5,303 nucleotides of DNA from Hymenobacter sp. (GTDB lineage: Bacteria; Bacteroidota; Bacteroidia; Cytophagales; Hymenobacteraceae): positions 1 through 5,303 of the forward strand of contig JANYFQ010000247.1 in the NCBI GenBank assembly GCA_025362615.1, given 5' to 3'. The position numbers and the translations under genes were made by a program. Shown here piece after piece: positions 1 through 5,162 of this stretch (positions within the stretch are counted from its first letter, which is position 1; each line of letters opens with the position of its first letter). Below the pieces are notes generated by a model. It ran no database searches. It was not told the origin of the DNA and worked only from the letters and a program-made list of their open reading frames with translations.

Positions 1-47
1 CTGAAAAAGTCGTCAGACCACCCGGCAACAACAAACAAGAAACGCTC

Positions 48-617
48 ATGAAAACCCACTTCAACCCCTGGCACGACGTGTCGCGCGGCGAAAACATCCC
101 GCAAACGGTGCAGTCCATCATCGAAATTCCGAAAGGCAGCAAGGGCAAGTACGAGCTTGACAAAGAGTCGGGCCTGCTGAAGCTCGACCGGGTTTTGTTC
201 TCGTCGGTGCATTACCCGGCGGCCTACGGCTTCATCCCCCAAACGTACTGCGACGACCACGACCCGCTTGATATTTTGGTGCTTTGCTCGGTCGATGTGC
301 CCCATATGTGCCTCGTCGAAGCCAAAGTAATTGGCGTGATGCAGATGGTGGACCAGGACGAGGAAGATGATAAAATCATCGCCGTCGCGGCCCACGACAT
401 CTCCGTGAACCACTACAACGACATCACCGACCTGCCGCCCCACACGCTGCTCGAAATGCAGCGCTTTTTTGAAGACTACAAAGCCCTCGAACACGACAAG
501 CACGTCACGGTCGAGCGCTTCATGGGCCGCGAAGATGCTTATCGCATCATTGAGGCCAGCATTGAGCTATACCACAACACGTTTGGCGACCGGGCCAGGC
601 CCACGCCGGGTGCCTAA
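48..617 (+). CDS. ppa: Inorganic pyrophosphatase, soluble family I
   Basis: This cytosolic enzyme hydrolyses pyrophosphate to two phosphates, which pulls nucleotide polymerisation and activation reactions forward. The 189-residue length suits a bacterial family I enzyme. Aligned by eye to the E. coli enzyme, the active-site set is complete: E26, K34, E36, R48 and Y60; the metal-binding aspartates D70, D72 and D75 in DHDPLDIL; D102, D107 and K109 in the acidic loop; and Y144-K145 in FFEDYKALE. One deviation from the usual signature is His71, where small or acidic residues (G, S, N, D) are usual. The start is the first ATG of the frame. There is no clear Shine-Dalgarno sequence, and A-rich sequence precedes it. 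The stop codon lies inside the start of the next gene, so the two are probably one transcript. The gene is intact and the assignment is very secure. Confidence 0.97.
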   Translation: MKTHFNPWHDVSRGENIPQTVQSIIEIPKGSKGKYELDKESGLLKLDRVLFSSVHYPAAYGFIPQTYCDDHDPLDILVLCSVDVPHMCLVEAKVIGVMQMVDQDEEDDKIIAVAAHDISVNHYNDITDLPPHTLLEMQRFFEDYKALEHDKHVTVERFMGREDAYRIIEASIELYHNTFGDRARPTPGA

Positions 618-915
618 GCCCACCAACTGGCTCGTCGGGGCCGCTGCTTACGGGGCCTTCGAGGCGGCGGCGTACGGGCTGTTGCGCCTGCTCACGGCCG
701 GCCTGGGCCGCCCCGACCAGTACCAGCCCGAAAACACCATCGTCGCCAACTGGCTGCTGACGACGGCCTTCGTCGTCGGTCACCTTACGCTGGTGCTGCT
801 GGCCCTGCTGTGGCTCAACAACCGCCTGCCGCGCCAGCACCGCCCGCAGGTGCAGGCGTGGTTCTGGGTGGGTTTGGCGATGAGTTTCGGGCTGCTGGTT
901 CCGCTGCTGACGTAA
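610..915 (+). CDS. Small three-helix membrane protein of unknown function
   Basis: I do not recognise a family. The frame can be opened from 469, but that would overlap the pyrophosphatase by about 150 bases with a low-complexity Ser/Thr-rich N-terminus. The best start is GTG at 610, which overlaps the pyrophosphatase stop by 8 bases and suggests translational coupling. That gives 101 residues beginning MPKPTNWLVG. Three hydrophobic segments are visible at about 7-31, 43-69 and 81-100. The loop between the first two is polar (GRPDQYQPEN) and the one between the last two is basic (NNRLPRQHRPQ). By the positive-inside rule that basic loop is probably cytoplasmic. No catalytic motif is visible. 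Lying in the pyrophosphatase transcript gives little functional information. An upstream ATG at 535 is possible but less likely. Confidence 0.72.
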   Translation: MPKPTNWLVGAAAYGAFEAAAYGLLRLLTAGLGRPDQYQPENTIVANWLLTTAFVVGHLTLVLLALLWLNNRLPRQHRPQVQAWFWVGLAMSFGLLVPLLT

Positions 916-919
916 GCGT

Positions 920-950
920 GAAAAACAAAAACCACCGCTGCGGGCGGTGG
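920..950 (-). terminator. Rho-independent terminator of the small heat-shock gene
   Basis: CCACCGC (932-938) and GCGGTGG (944-950) form a perfect 7-bp GC-rich stem with a 5-base loop. Read on the minus strand, the stem is followed at once by TTTTTGTTTTT (930-920), the classic intrinsic terminator layout. It lies about 125 bases past the stop of the leftward Hsp20-type gene. On the plus strand the hairpin is followed by CTTC, not a T run, so it should end the rightward pyrophosphatase transcript less well, although it stands only 16 bases after that operon's last stop. Confidence 0.82.
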
Positions 951-980
951 CTTCAAAGGTTCGGGAAGGAAGGAAAGGCA

Positions 981-1062
981 GCCGGTCGGTCCCGGCAGTA
1001 GCAATCGGACGGCGTGGCCGGTCGGTCCCGGCCGTATCGAAAAGGCGGCCCGTGGGCCGGTC
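981..1062. repeat. Repeated short GC-rich hairpin in the 3' region of the heat-shock gene
   Basis: GCCGGTCGGTCCCGGC occurs perfectly at 981-996 and again at 1017-1032, a 36-base period. A 7-base partial copy, GCCGGTC, is at 1056-1062. Each full copy folds on itself, GCCGG pairing with CCGGC around a 6-base loop. The array lies between the Hsp20-type stop (1075) and its terminator, so it would form the 3' untranslated part of that mRNA. Its function is unknown. Confidence 0.75.
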
Positions 1063-1074
1063 AGAGTCAAGCGG

Positions 1075-1458
1075 TTATTCTTCTTCGCGCACGTCAATCT
1101 CACGTGGCTGGCCGGCCGCGTTGAAGGGAATCCGCACCTGCAACTCGCCGCCCGAATGCACGGCATCAATGCGCGAAACATTCAGATTAGCGGGCAAATC
1201 GAGGGTTTGGAGGAAGAGCGGAGCGGCCATTTCAGCCTCCACATCGTGCCGGAACTGGCTGAAAACGGTGAGCTTGCGGTCGTTGAGCACCACCCGGAAA
1301 CTCTCGGAGGCACCGGTGGGCATGGCTACCCGCACAATCACGCCCTTGGGGCGGTGGTCGATGCTGACTTTGGCCTGGGCCACGCCGCCGCCAATCGTAT
1401 TAAGCAGGTTGAGCTGCGGGGCCAGGTTGCGGATGAATTTCGAGCTGATAAGTTTCAT
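1075..1458 (-). CDS. Small heat-shock protein, Hsp20/alpha-crystallin family
   Basis: This is probably an ATP-independent holdase that binds unfolding proteins in the cytoplasm and passes them to DnaK/ClpB-type chaperones. It has 127 residues, somewhat short for the family. An N-terminal arm (about 1-30) precedes the beta-rich crystallin domain (about 31-113). The hallmark C-terminal strand pattern is present at 97-111: IDAVHSGGELQVRIP fits I-x-A-x(3)-x-G-x-L-x-[VI]-x-I-P. The tail REIDV (119-123) matches the I-x-I/V motif that drives oligomerisation. The N-terminal half of the domain (VSIDHRPKGVIVRVAMP) is less typical, so a diverged family member is possible. The ATG at 1458 is preceded by TATTTT and no Shine-Dalgarno sequence. 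The gene converges on the pyrophosphatase operon and has its own terminator. A CIRCE-like half-site lies about 257 bases upstream. Confidence 0.8.
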   Translation of the reverse strand: MKLISSKFIRNLAPQLNLLNTIGGGVAQAKVSIDHRPKGVIVRVAMPTGASESFRVVLNDRKLTVFSQFRHDVEAEMAAPLFLQTLDLPANLNVSRIDAVHSGGELQVRIPFNAAGQPREIDVREEE

Positions 1459-1642
1459 AAAATAGCGCCGTTGAGTGTCGGCTTCGGGGTCCCAATTACA
1501 AATCGTGTACCAACCCGGTTCGTGCCTTAACTCACCTAAATATCAGCCAGATTGGCGGCCCCGAACTACCCCGTACCTGCCAGGCCCGCCACGTTGGCGG
1601 CCCACCGCAACTCCCACCGCCAACCGTGCCGAAATGGCATTT

Positions 1643-1775
1643 CATTTAACATTTAACATTTAACACGTACCGTGTTTGTGTTGATAAACTTCATTTTCGA
1701 TGCACCCATATACTGAGTGCTAAAATTTGAAAATTAAGACAATCCAAAAAAATGTTAAATATTAAATGTTAAATG
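1643..1775. repeat. Inverted pair of CATTTAA heptamer arrays
   Basis: CATTTAA is repeated three times in tandem at 1643-1663. Its reverse complement is repeated three times at 1754-1775, the middle unit carrying one change (ATTAAAT for GTTAAAT). The arms are 23 bases (1643-1665 and 1753-1775) with a single mismatch around an 87-base spacer. The right arm starts two bases past the Omp85 stop and, on the minus strand, is followed by a run of seven T (1752-1746), so it may help end that transcript. A second, short inverted repeat, TTAAGACA (1734-1741) with TGTCTTAA (1774-1781), includes the Omp85 stop codon. Confidence 0.85.
1698..1723 (-). promoter_or_regulatory. Possible degenerate CIRCE (HrcA) operator
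   Basis: On the minus strand TTAGCACTC (1723-1715) is an exact CIRCE half-site. It is followed after 7 bases by GGGTGCATC, which matches 5 of 9 bases of the other half-site, GAGTGCTAA. True CIRCE has a 9-base spacer. A weak -7-like TAATTTTC (1736-1729) precedes it on the same strand. The element points towards the Hsp20-type gene, but that start is about 257 bases away. Chance similarity is quite possible. Confidence 0.25.
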
Positions 1776-1777
1776 TC

Positions 1778-3628
1778 TTAAAAGCGGCTCGTCAGTCCAA
1801 AGTGAATTTTAGAGGCCCCAATGGCAAACGGCTGCCCGCTGGCCCGGCCCACCGAATACACGAACTGAAACAGCCCGGCGGCCGTCCGAAAACTCAGGCC
1901 CGCGCCGAGGCCGGTGGGCTGGTCGGCGGCGCGGTCGGCGGGTAGGTCGCGGCGGTAATAGCTTTGGTCGGCGAAGAGAAACACGTAAGAATCGGAGCCG
2001 GTGAACTGCCGAAACTCCACCGTGCCCACGGCGTAGGCGCTGGTATAGTAGAAGTTTTCGTTGAAGCCGCGCAGCGAGTTGAGGCCGCCGAGGCGGTACA
2101 GGTCGTTGAGGTAGAGGCGCGGGTTGAAAATGCCTTCGCCGCGCAGGCGCAGCAGCAGCACGCCCTGCTTGCCGGCCCGCAGGTAGCGTTCGGCGCGGAG
2201 CGCGGTCGAATACTGGGTCGAGCGCAGCGGTACGCGCCGGTAGAGCGTGTCGTTGAGGGCAGAGTTTTTGACGACGGTTTTGGTGCCGACAGCGCCTTGC
2301 AGGTTGAAAAGGTAGCCGCGATGCGGAAAAAACAGGTCGTCCAGGCTATTCCAGGCGTAGGTGAGGCCGTAGGAATTAAACTGACTGTCAATGTTATCGG
2401 GCAAGCGCGTAAAGGCAACGTAAGCGGCACTGTCGTAGAGCAGGCGCGAGCTGCGTTGCTCAAAAAAGAAGCCTGCCCGCCCGGTTTGCGCCGTGGGGTA
2501 CGTCACTTGCAAGCGCGGCCGAAGCGTGAGAAATGCCTCGTTTTGCCGGTAGAGGTTGAAACTGGCGCTGACTTCGAGCGGCGTACCGAAGAAATTGGGG
2601 TGAACATACTGCACGTCAAACACTTGCGAGATGGCATCGGTCTTGCGCCAGTTCAGCCCAAACTGCTTGCCGCCGCCCTTGATGTTGCGTAAATTGATAG
2701 TGACATCGCCCGTAAAATCAACCCCCGACTGCCCCGTGCCGGTGCGCGGCAGCACGCCCACAATGGCATCGAACTGGTTGCTGGGCCGGTCGTCGAGCAG
2801 CAGGTACACCCTGGCCCGGCCTTTGGCAAAGCGCACTTCGGGCTCGGCCCGCAGCTGCACGTAGGGCAGTTGCCGCAGCAGTTGGGCAGCGGCCGTAATG
2901 CGCTGCTGACTATAGGGTTGATTGGGAAATATTTGCAGGTATTTGGTCAGAAACCGCTTCTTGGTTTTGGTGTTGCCCACCAGTTGCAGCGAGTCGAACA
3001 CCACCACCGGCCCGCGCCGCAGCACGATGCGCCCGGCCACATCGCGCCCGCGCACCTGCACCGAATCGAGGCCCACGGTGGCAAACGGGTAGCCCTGGTT
3101 TTCGGCTTCGCTGAGAATGTGTTCTTCGAGCCGGGCAAACTCGTCGGGTCGGAAAGGTTGGTTGCGAAAAAGCCGCTCGCGGTAGCCGGCGCGGGCCAGC
3201 AGGCCGTCGCCGAGGTTGCCATTGCGCAGGTACGCCCACCGAAACGCCGGCCCCAGGTAAAGCTGCACCCGCAGGCTGTCGCGGGTCCAGCGCAGCTCGT
3301 CGGCCGAGGCCGTGAGGTAAGCATCAGCCCGCAGGGCCAGCAGCAACTCGCGCACCTGCCGCAGGGCCGTAAGCGAATCGGGCGCACTGGCTTTGAGGCG
3401 ATAACGCCGCAGTATTGCCAGGTCGGCCGGCGTGGCTGCCAGGGCCAACGTGCGCGGCCGGGCCGGGGCCAGGCGGCGCACCGGGGCGGCGGGCGCGGCC
3501 ACCGGCGGCAACACTGGGGCGGCCAGCCCCGGCTGGTTGGGCGCGGCCACGGGGCCGAGGCCCTGGCCCCGGCCGGGGCAGGCAAGCAGCATTCCCAAGA
3601 CTAAGAGCAGGAGGTTTCGGCCGTACAT
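1778..3628 (-). CDS. Omp85-superfamily outer-membrane protein (BamA/TamA-like, POTRA plus beta-barrel)
   Basis: This is a 616-residue outer-membrane protein, probably acting in outer-membrane protein assembly or secretion like TamA, BamA or two-partner transporters. MYGRNLLLLVLGMLLAC is a signal peptide. C17 could be lipidated, although Leu at -2 is unusual for a lipobox. A Pro/Ala-rich linker (about 23-65) leads into three POTRA-like units at about 66-135, 137-210 and 210-285; FDSLQLVGNTKT marks the start of the last. The barrel (about 285-616) has alternating beta-strand pattern, the Omp85 lid-loop motif LRGF at 519-522 within LGGLNSLRGF, and a C-terminal Phe (GLTSRF). The frame stays open to 3763, but M1 at 3628 starts the signal peptide, and a TAnnTTTG-like box at 3677-3670 lies just upstream, so the longer form is rejected. 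It is shorter than typical BamA, and a precise subfamily cannot be fixed by eye. Confidence 0.88.
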   Translation of the reverse strand: MYGRNLLLLVLGMLLACPGRGQGLGPVAAPNQPGLAAPVLPPVAAPAAPVRRLAPARPRTLALAATPADLAILRRYRLKASAPDSLTALRQVRELLLALRADAYLTASADELRWTRDSLRVQLYLGPAFRWAYLRNGNLGDGLLARAGYRERLFRNQPFRPDEFARLEEHILSEAENQGYPFATVGLDSVQVRGRDVAGRIVLRRGPVVVFDSLQLVGNTKTKKRFLTKYLQIFPNQPYSQQRITAAAQLLRQLPYVQLRAEPEVRFAKGRARVYLLLDDRPSNQFDAIVGVLPRTGTGQSGVDFTGDVTINLRNIKGGGKQFGLNWRKTDAISQVFDVQYVHPNFFGTPLEVSASFNLYRQNEAFLTLRPRLQVTYPTAQTGRAGFFFEQRSSRLLYDSAAYVAFTRLPDNIDSQFNSYGLTYAWNSLDDLFFPHRGYLFNLQGAVGTKTVVKNSALNDTLYRRVPLRSTQYSTALRAERYLRAGKQGVLLLRLRGEGIFNPRLYLNDLYRLGGLNSLRGFNENFYYTSAYAVGTVEFRQFTGSDSYVFLFADQSYYRRDLPADRAADQPTGLGAGLSFRTAAGLFQFVYSVGRASGQPFAIGASKIHFGLTSRF

Positions 3629-3669
3629 TCGGGGGCAGTAACGCGGGTTGGGGCGTTTCCGTGCCTGGG

Positions 3670-3677
3670 TAAAAGTA
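3670..3677 (-). promoter_or_regulatory. Candidate -7 promoter box of the Omp85 gene
   Basis: Minus-strand TACTTTTA matches the Bacteroidota -7 consensus TAnnTTTG except for the last base. It sits 41 bases upstream of the ATG at 3628, which would give a leader of about 35 bases. No convincing -33 TTTG is seen about 19 bases further up, so this stays tentative. It favours the shorter protein start. Confidence 0.4.
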
Positions 3678-3694
3678 CGGGCGCGGCGTGTTGT

Positions 3695-3768
3695 GTTTCT
3701 TGCTGCTCGTTTCTTGTTTCCAACGATTGACCTACCCAACGAGGAACGACCAACAAGAAACAAGAAAC
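3695..3768. repeat. Inverted CAAGAAA heptamer repeats in the divergent gap
   Basis: The left side reads in heptads: GTTTCTT, GCTGCTC, GTTTCTT, GTTTCC (3695-3721). The right side has AACAAGAAACAAGAAAC (3752-3768). GTTTCTTGTTTC (3709-3720) and GAAACAAGAAAC (3757-3768) are a perfect 12-bp inverted pair with a 36-base spacer. They occupy the space between the Omp85 gene and hemW, ending 7 bases before the hemW start. Related copies occur at 33-44 (AAACAAGAAACG, before ppa) and at 4959-4988 (after hemW). Confidence 0.8.
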
Positions 3769-3775
3769 CTTAAAA

Positions 3776-4936
3776 ATGCCCGGCCTCTACCTCCATATTC
3801 CCTTCTGTAAGCAAGCCTGCCACTACTGCGACTTCCACTTCAGCACCTCAACAGCCCTGAAAGGCCGGCTGGTGGAGGCCATTGTCAAGGAAATGGCTTT
3901 GCGAAAAGACTACCTCGGCCCGCGCCCCACGCTCGACACGGTGTATTTTGGGGGCGGCACCCCGTCGCTGCTCACGGTCAGTGAGTTGAAGGCGCTTTTT
4001 GCCGCCATCACCACCCATTTCGACCTTGCGCCCAATGCCGAAATCACCCTCGAAGCCAACCCCGACGACCTCACGCCCGCCAAGCTGGCCGAACTGGCCG
4101 CTTCGCTCATCAACCGCCTCAGCATCGGGCTGCAAAGCTTCCACGAGCCGCACCTGCGCCTCATGAACCGCGCCCACACCGCCCCGGAGTCGGCCACGGC
4201 CGTGCTGCGGGCGCAGGAAGCGGGCTTTGAAAACATCTCGATTGACTTGATTTACGGCATTCCGGCCGCTGGCCACCACATTTGGGAAGCTGATTTGGCC
4301 AATGCCCTGGCCCTGAACGTGCCGCACATTTCAGCCTACTCGCTCACCATCGAGCCGGGTACGGCTTTTGAGAGCTGGCAGCGCAAGGGCCGCTTCGCCG
4401 CCCCGCCCGACGAGTTTGTGGCCACCCAGTTTGAGCTGTTGCTGAAGGCTTTGCGCGGGGCTGGCTACGAGCAATACGAAATCAGCAGCTTCTGCCGGCC
4501 GGGCCGCGAGAGCCGCCACAACTCCGCTTATTGGGCCGGGGTGCCCTACCTCGGCCTCGGCCCCAGCGCCCACAGTTTCGACGGCCGCAACCGCCTCGCC
4601 ACCCTCGCCAATAACCCGCAGTACGTAGCCGCCGTGCTGGAGCGCAACGAAGTGCCCGCTACCCTCGACCAACTCACGCCCCGCGACCGCGCCAACGAGT
4701 ACCTGCTCACCTCCTTACGCACCAGCCGGGGCACCAGTCTGGCTCACCTCCGCGATGCCCTGGGCCACGACCTGGCCGCCACCCACGCGCCCTACCTGGC
4801 GCACCTCGTTGCCCACGGCTGGGCCGAAATTGAGGCTAAAACCAAAACCCTGCGCCTGACCGACAAAGGCAAGCTGCTGGCCGACCAGATTGCGCTGGAA
4901 TTGTTTATCACTGATTTTCAAGCTGATTTAAGCTGA
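3776..4936 (+). CDS. hemW: HemW, radical-SAM heme chaperone (HemN-like)
   Basis: HemW binds heme and inserts it into target proteins such as respiratory enzymes. It is often mis-annotated as oxygen-independent coproporphyrinogen III oxidase. The 386-residue length suits the family. It opens with YLHIPFCKQACHYCDF, which carries the CxxxCxxC cluster ligands C11, C15 and C18. Phe20 stands where true HemN has a fourth cysteine, which favours HemW. Further radical-SAM landmarks are GGGTPS (59-64), EANPDD (93-98), NRLSIGLQSF (113-122) and DLIYGIP (157-163). The HNxxYW signature is present as HNSAYW (248-253), followed by PYLGLGPSAHSF. A C-terminal winged-helix-like domain (about 300-380) ends in LTDKGKLLADQIALELFI. 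The start gives the usual N-terminus and follows TTAAAA, with no Shine-Dalgarno sequence. The last residues, FQADLS, come from a CTGATT repeat that runs past the stop. Confidence 0.96.
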   Translation: MPGLYLHIPFCKQACHYCDFHFSTSTALKGRLVEAIVKEMALRKDYLGPRPTLDTVYFGGGTPSLLTVSELKALFAAITTHFDLAPNAEITLEANPDDLTPAKLAELAASLINRLSIGLQSFHEPHLRLMNRAHTAPESATAVLRAQEAGFENISIDLIYGIPAAGHHIWEADLANALALNVPHISAYSLTIEPGTAFESWQRKGRFAAPPDEFVATQFELLLKALRGAGYEQYEISSFCRPGRESRHNSAYWAGVPYLGLGPSAHSFDGRNRLATLANNPQYVAAVLERNEVPATLDQLTPRDRANEYLLTSLRTSRGTSLAHLRDALGHDLAATHAPYLAHLVAHGWAEIEAKTKTLRLTDKGKLLADQIALELFITDFQADLS

Positions 4937-4947
4937 TTGCACTGATT
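4909..4947 (+). repeat. CTGATT short repeats across the hemW stop
   Basis: CTGATT occurs four times, at 4911-4916, 4923-4928, 4932-4937 and 4942-4947, spaced 12, 9 and 10 bases. The third copy overlaps the TGA stop (4934-4936), so the repeat supplies the last codons of HemW and the first bases after it. It resembles the CACTGATT-type intergenic repeats I remember from Bacteroidota, which is unverified. Confidence 0.6.
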
Positions 4948-4958
4948 GGGCGCTTCCG

Positions 4959-4988
4959 GTTTCTGGGTTCTGTTTTTTGCTGCTCGTT
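4959..4988 (+). repeat. Degenerate heptamer tract after hemW
   Basis: The tract reads in heptads as GTTTCTG, GGTTCTG, TTTTTTG, CTGCTCG. TTTTTTGCTGCTCGTT (4973-4988) matches TTTCTTGCTGCTCGTT at 3696-3711 in 15 of 16 bases in the same orientation, so related tracts bracket hemW. No hairpin accompanies the T run, so a terminator is not claimed. Confidence 0.55.
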
Positions 4989-5020
4989 GCTGGCTGGAAA
5001 AGTCAGTTGTTGAAAAATAA

Positions 5021-5093
5021 TAGGACTTACGCACTCGGTGAAACCTGCCAACCGCGAAGCGGTGTCATGTTGGTAGTAACGATATGAAGGTCA
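5021..5093 (+). mobile_element. Probable decayed left end of an insertion sequence
   Basis: TAGGACTTACGCA (5021-5033) is identical to the start of the element at 5163. Next, 5037-5049 matches 5180-5192 in 9 of 13 bases at nearly the same offset. ATGAAGGTCA (5084-5093) is identical to the transposase start region 5202-5211. The gap from the 13-mer to the ATG is 50 bases here against 26 in the other copy, and the extra bases include an ACCGCGAAGCGGT hairpin. From this ATG the frame closes after 15 codons, so no transposase remains. Shared ancestry is inference from three short matches. Confidence 0.45.
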
Positions 5094-5154
5094 GTTCCAA
5101 ACCGCGAAGCGGTGACACCTTCCGCCCTTGACAGGTGCCACCGCTTCGCGGTTT
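5050..5154. repeat. Cluster of three ACCGCGAAGCGGT mini-hairpins
   Basis: ACCGCGAAGCGGT occurs at 5051-5063 and 5101-5113, and as its complement ACCGCTTCGCGGT at 5140-5152. Each copy folds on itself, ACCGC with GCGGT around GAA; the core GCGAAGC is known as an unusually stable DNA mini-hairpin. The last two copies extend into 22-base inverted arms (5099-5120 and 5133-5154) with one mismatch and a 12-base loop. The cluster lies directly before the transposon end at 5163. Similar units recur in Hymenobacter-type genomes as I remember them, which is unverified. Confidence 0.85.
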
Positions 5155-5162
5155 GAGATTTC

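Larger units (their letters stand above)
1459..1777. other. 319-bp intergenic region: GC-rich leader plus AT-rich island
   Basis: No convincing gene lies here. The part next to the Hsp20-type gene (1459-1640) is GC-rich. It contains a direct repeat, TTGGCGGCCC (1552-1561 and 1594-1603), and a weak hairpin, GTTGGCGG (1593-1600) with CCGCCAAC (1617-1624). GCCG/CGGC (1467-1470 and 1479-1482) could form a small hairpin just ahead of the Hsp20 start. The part next to the Omp85 gene (1641-1777) is very AT-rich and holds inverted heptamer arrays and a CIRCE-like half-site, listed separately. No promoter matching TTG-N19-TAnnTTTG could be placed with confidence. Confidence 0.7.

Noticed and set aside
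469..609. Longer start for the small membrane protein
   Set aside because: This stretch is the pyrophosphatase gene read in another frame. It gives a Ser/Thr-rich tail without hydrophobic character, whereas the GTG at 610 gives a clean overlap.
1156..1530. Open frame on the plus strand across the Hsp20-type gene
   Set aside because: It is antisense to a recognised crystallin domain and shows no recognisable motif.
1475..1663. Small open frame in the gap upstream of the Hsp20-type gene
   Set aside because: Its composition follows local GC content, and it ends inside the CATTTAA repeat. No start context or homology is recognisable.
1681..1714. TTGATA with TATACT as a sigma70-type promoter
   Set aside because: The spacer is 22 bases, too long, and Bacteroidota use a different promoter consensus.
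1643..1775. CRISPR-like array
   Set aside because: The units are only 7 bases, immediately adjacent, and in opposite orientation in the two arms. There are no regular spacers and no cas genes.
2870..3604. Long open frame on the plus strand opposite the Omp85 gene
   Set aside because: It is a GC-driven shadow, low-complexity with many Gln, Gly, Arg and His, and shows no domain. The opposite strand has a convincing protein.
3629..3763. N-terminal extension of the Omp85 gene to an ATG at 3763
   Set aside because: The extra 45 residues are very basic, encode the intergenic heptamer repeat and would bury the signal peptide. A -7-like box lies inside this stretch.
3776..4936. Oxygen-independent coproporphyrinogen III oxidase (HemN)
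   Set aside because: Phe replaces the extra cysteine after CxxxCxxC, and the HNxxYW motif is present, so HemW is the better call.
5084..5131. Fifteen-codon frame starting at the ATGAAGGTCA of the outer transposon relic
   Set aside because: It runs straight into the hairpin repeat and stops. It shares only the first three residues with the transposase and is not a gene.
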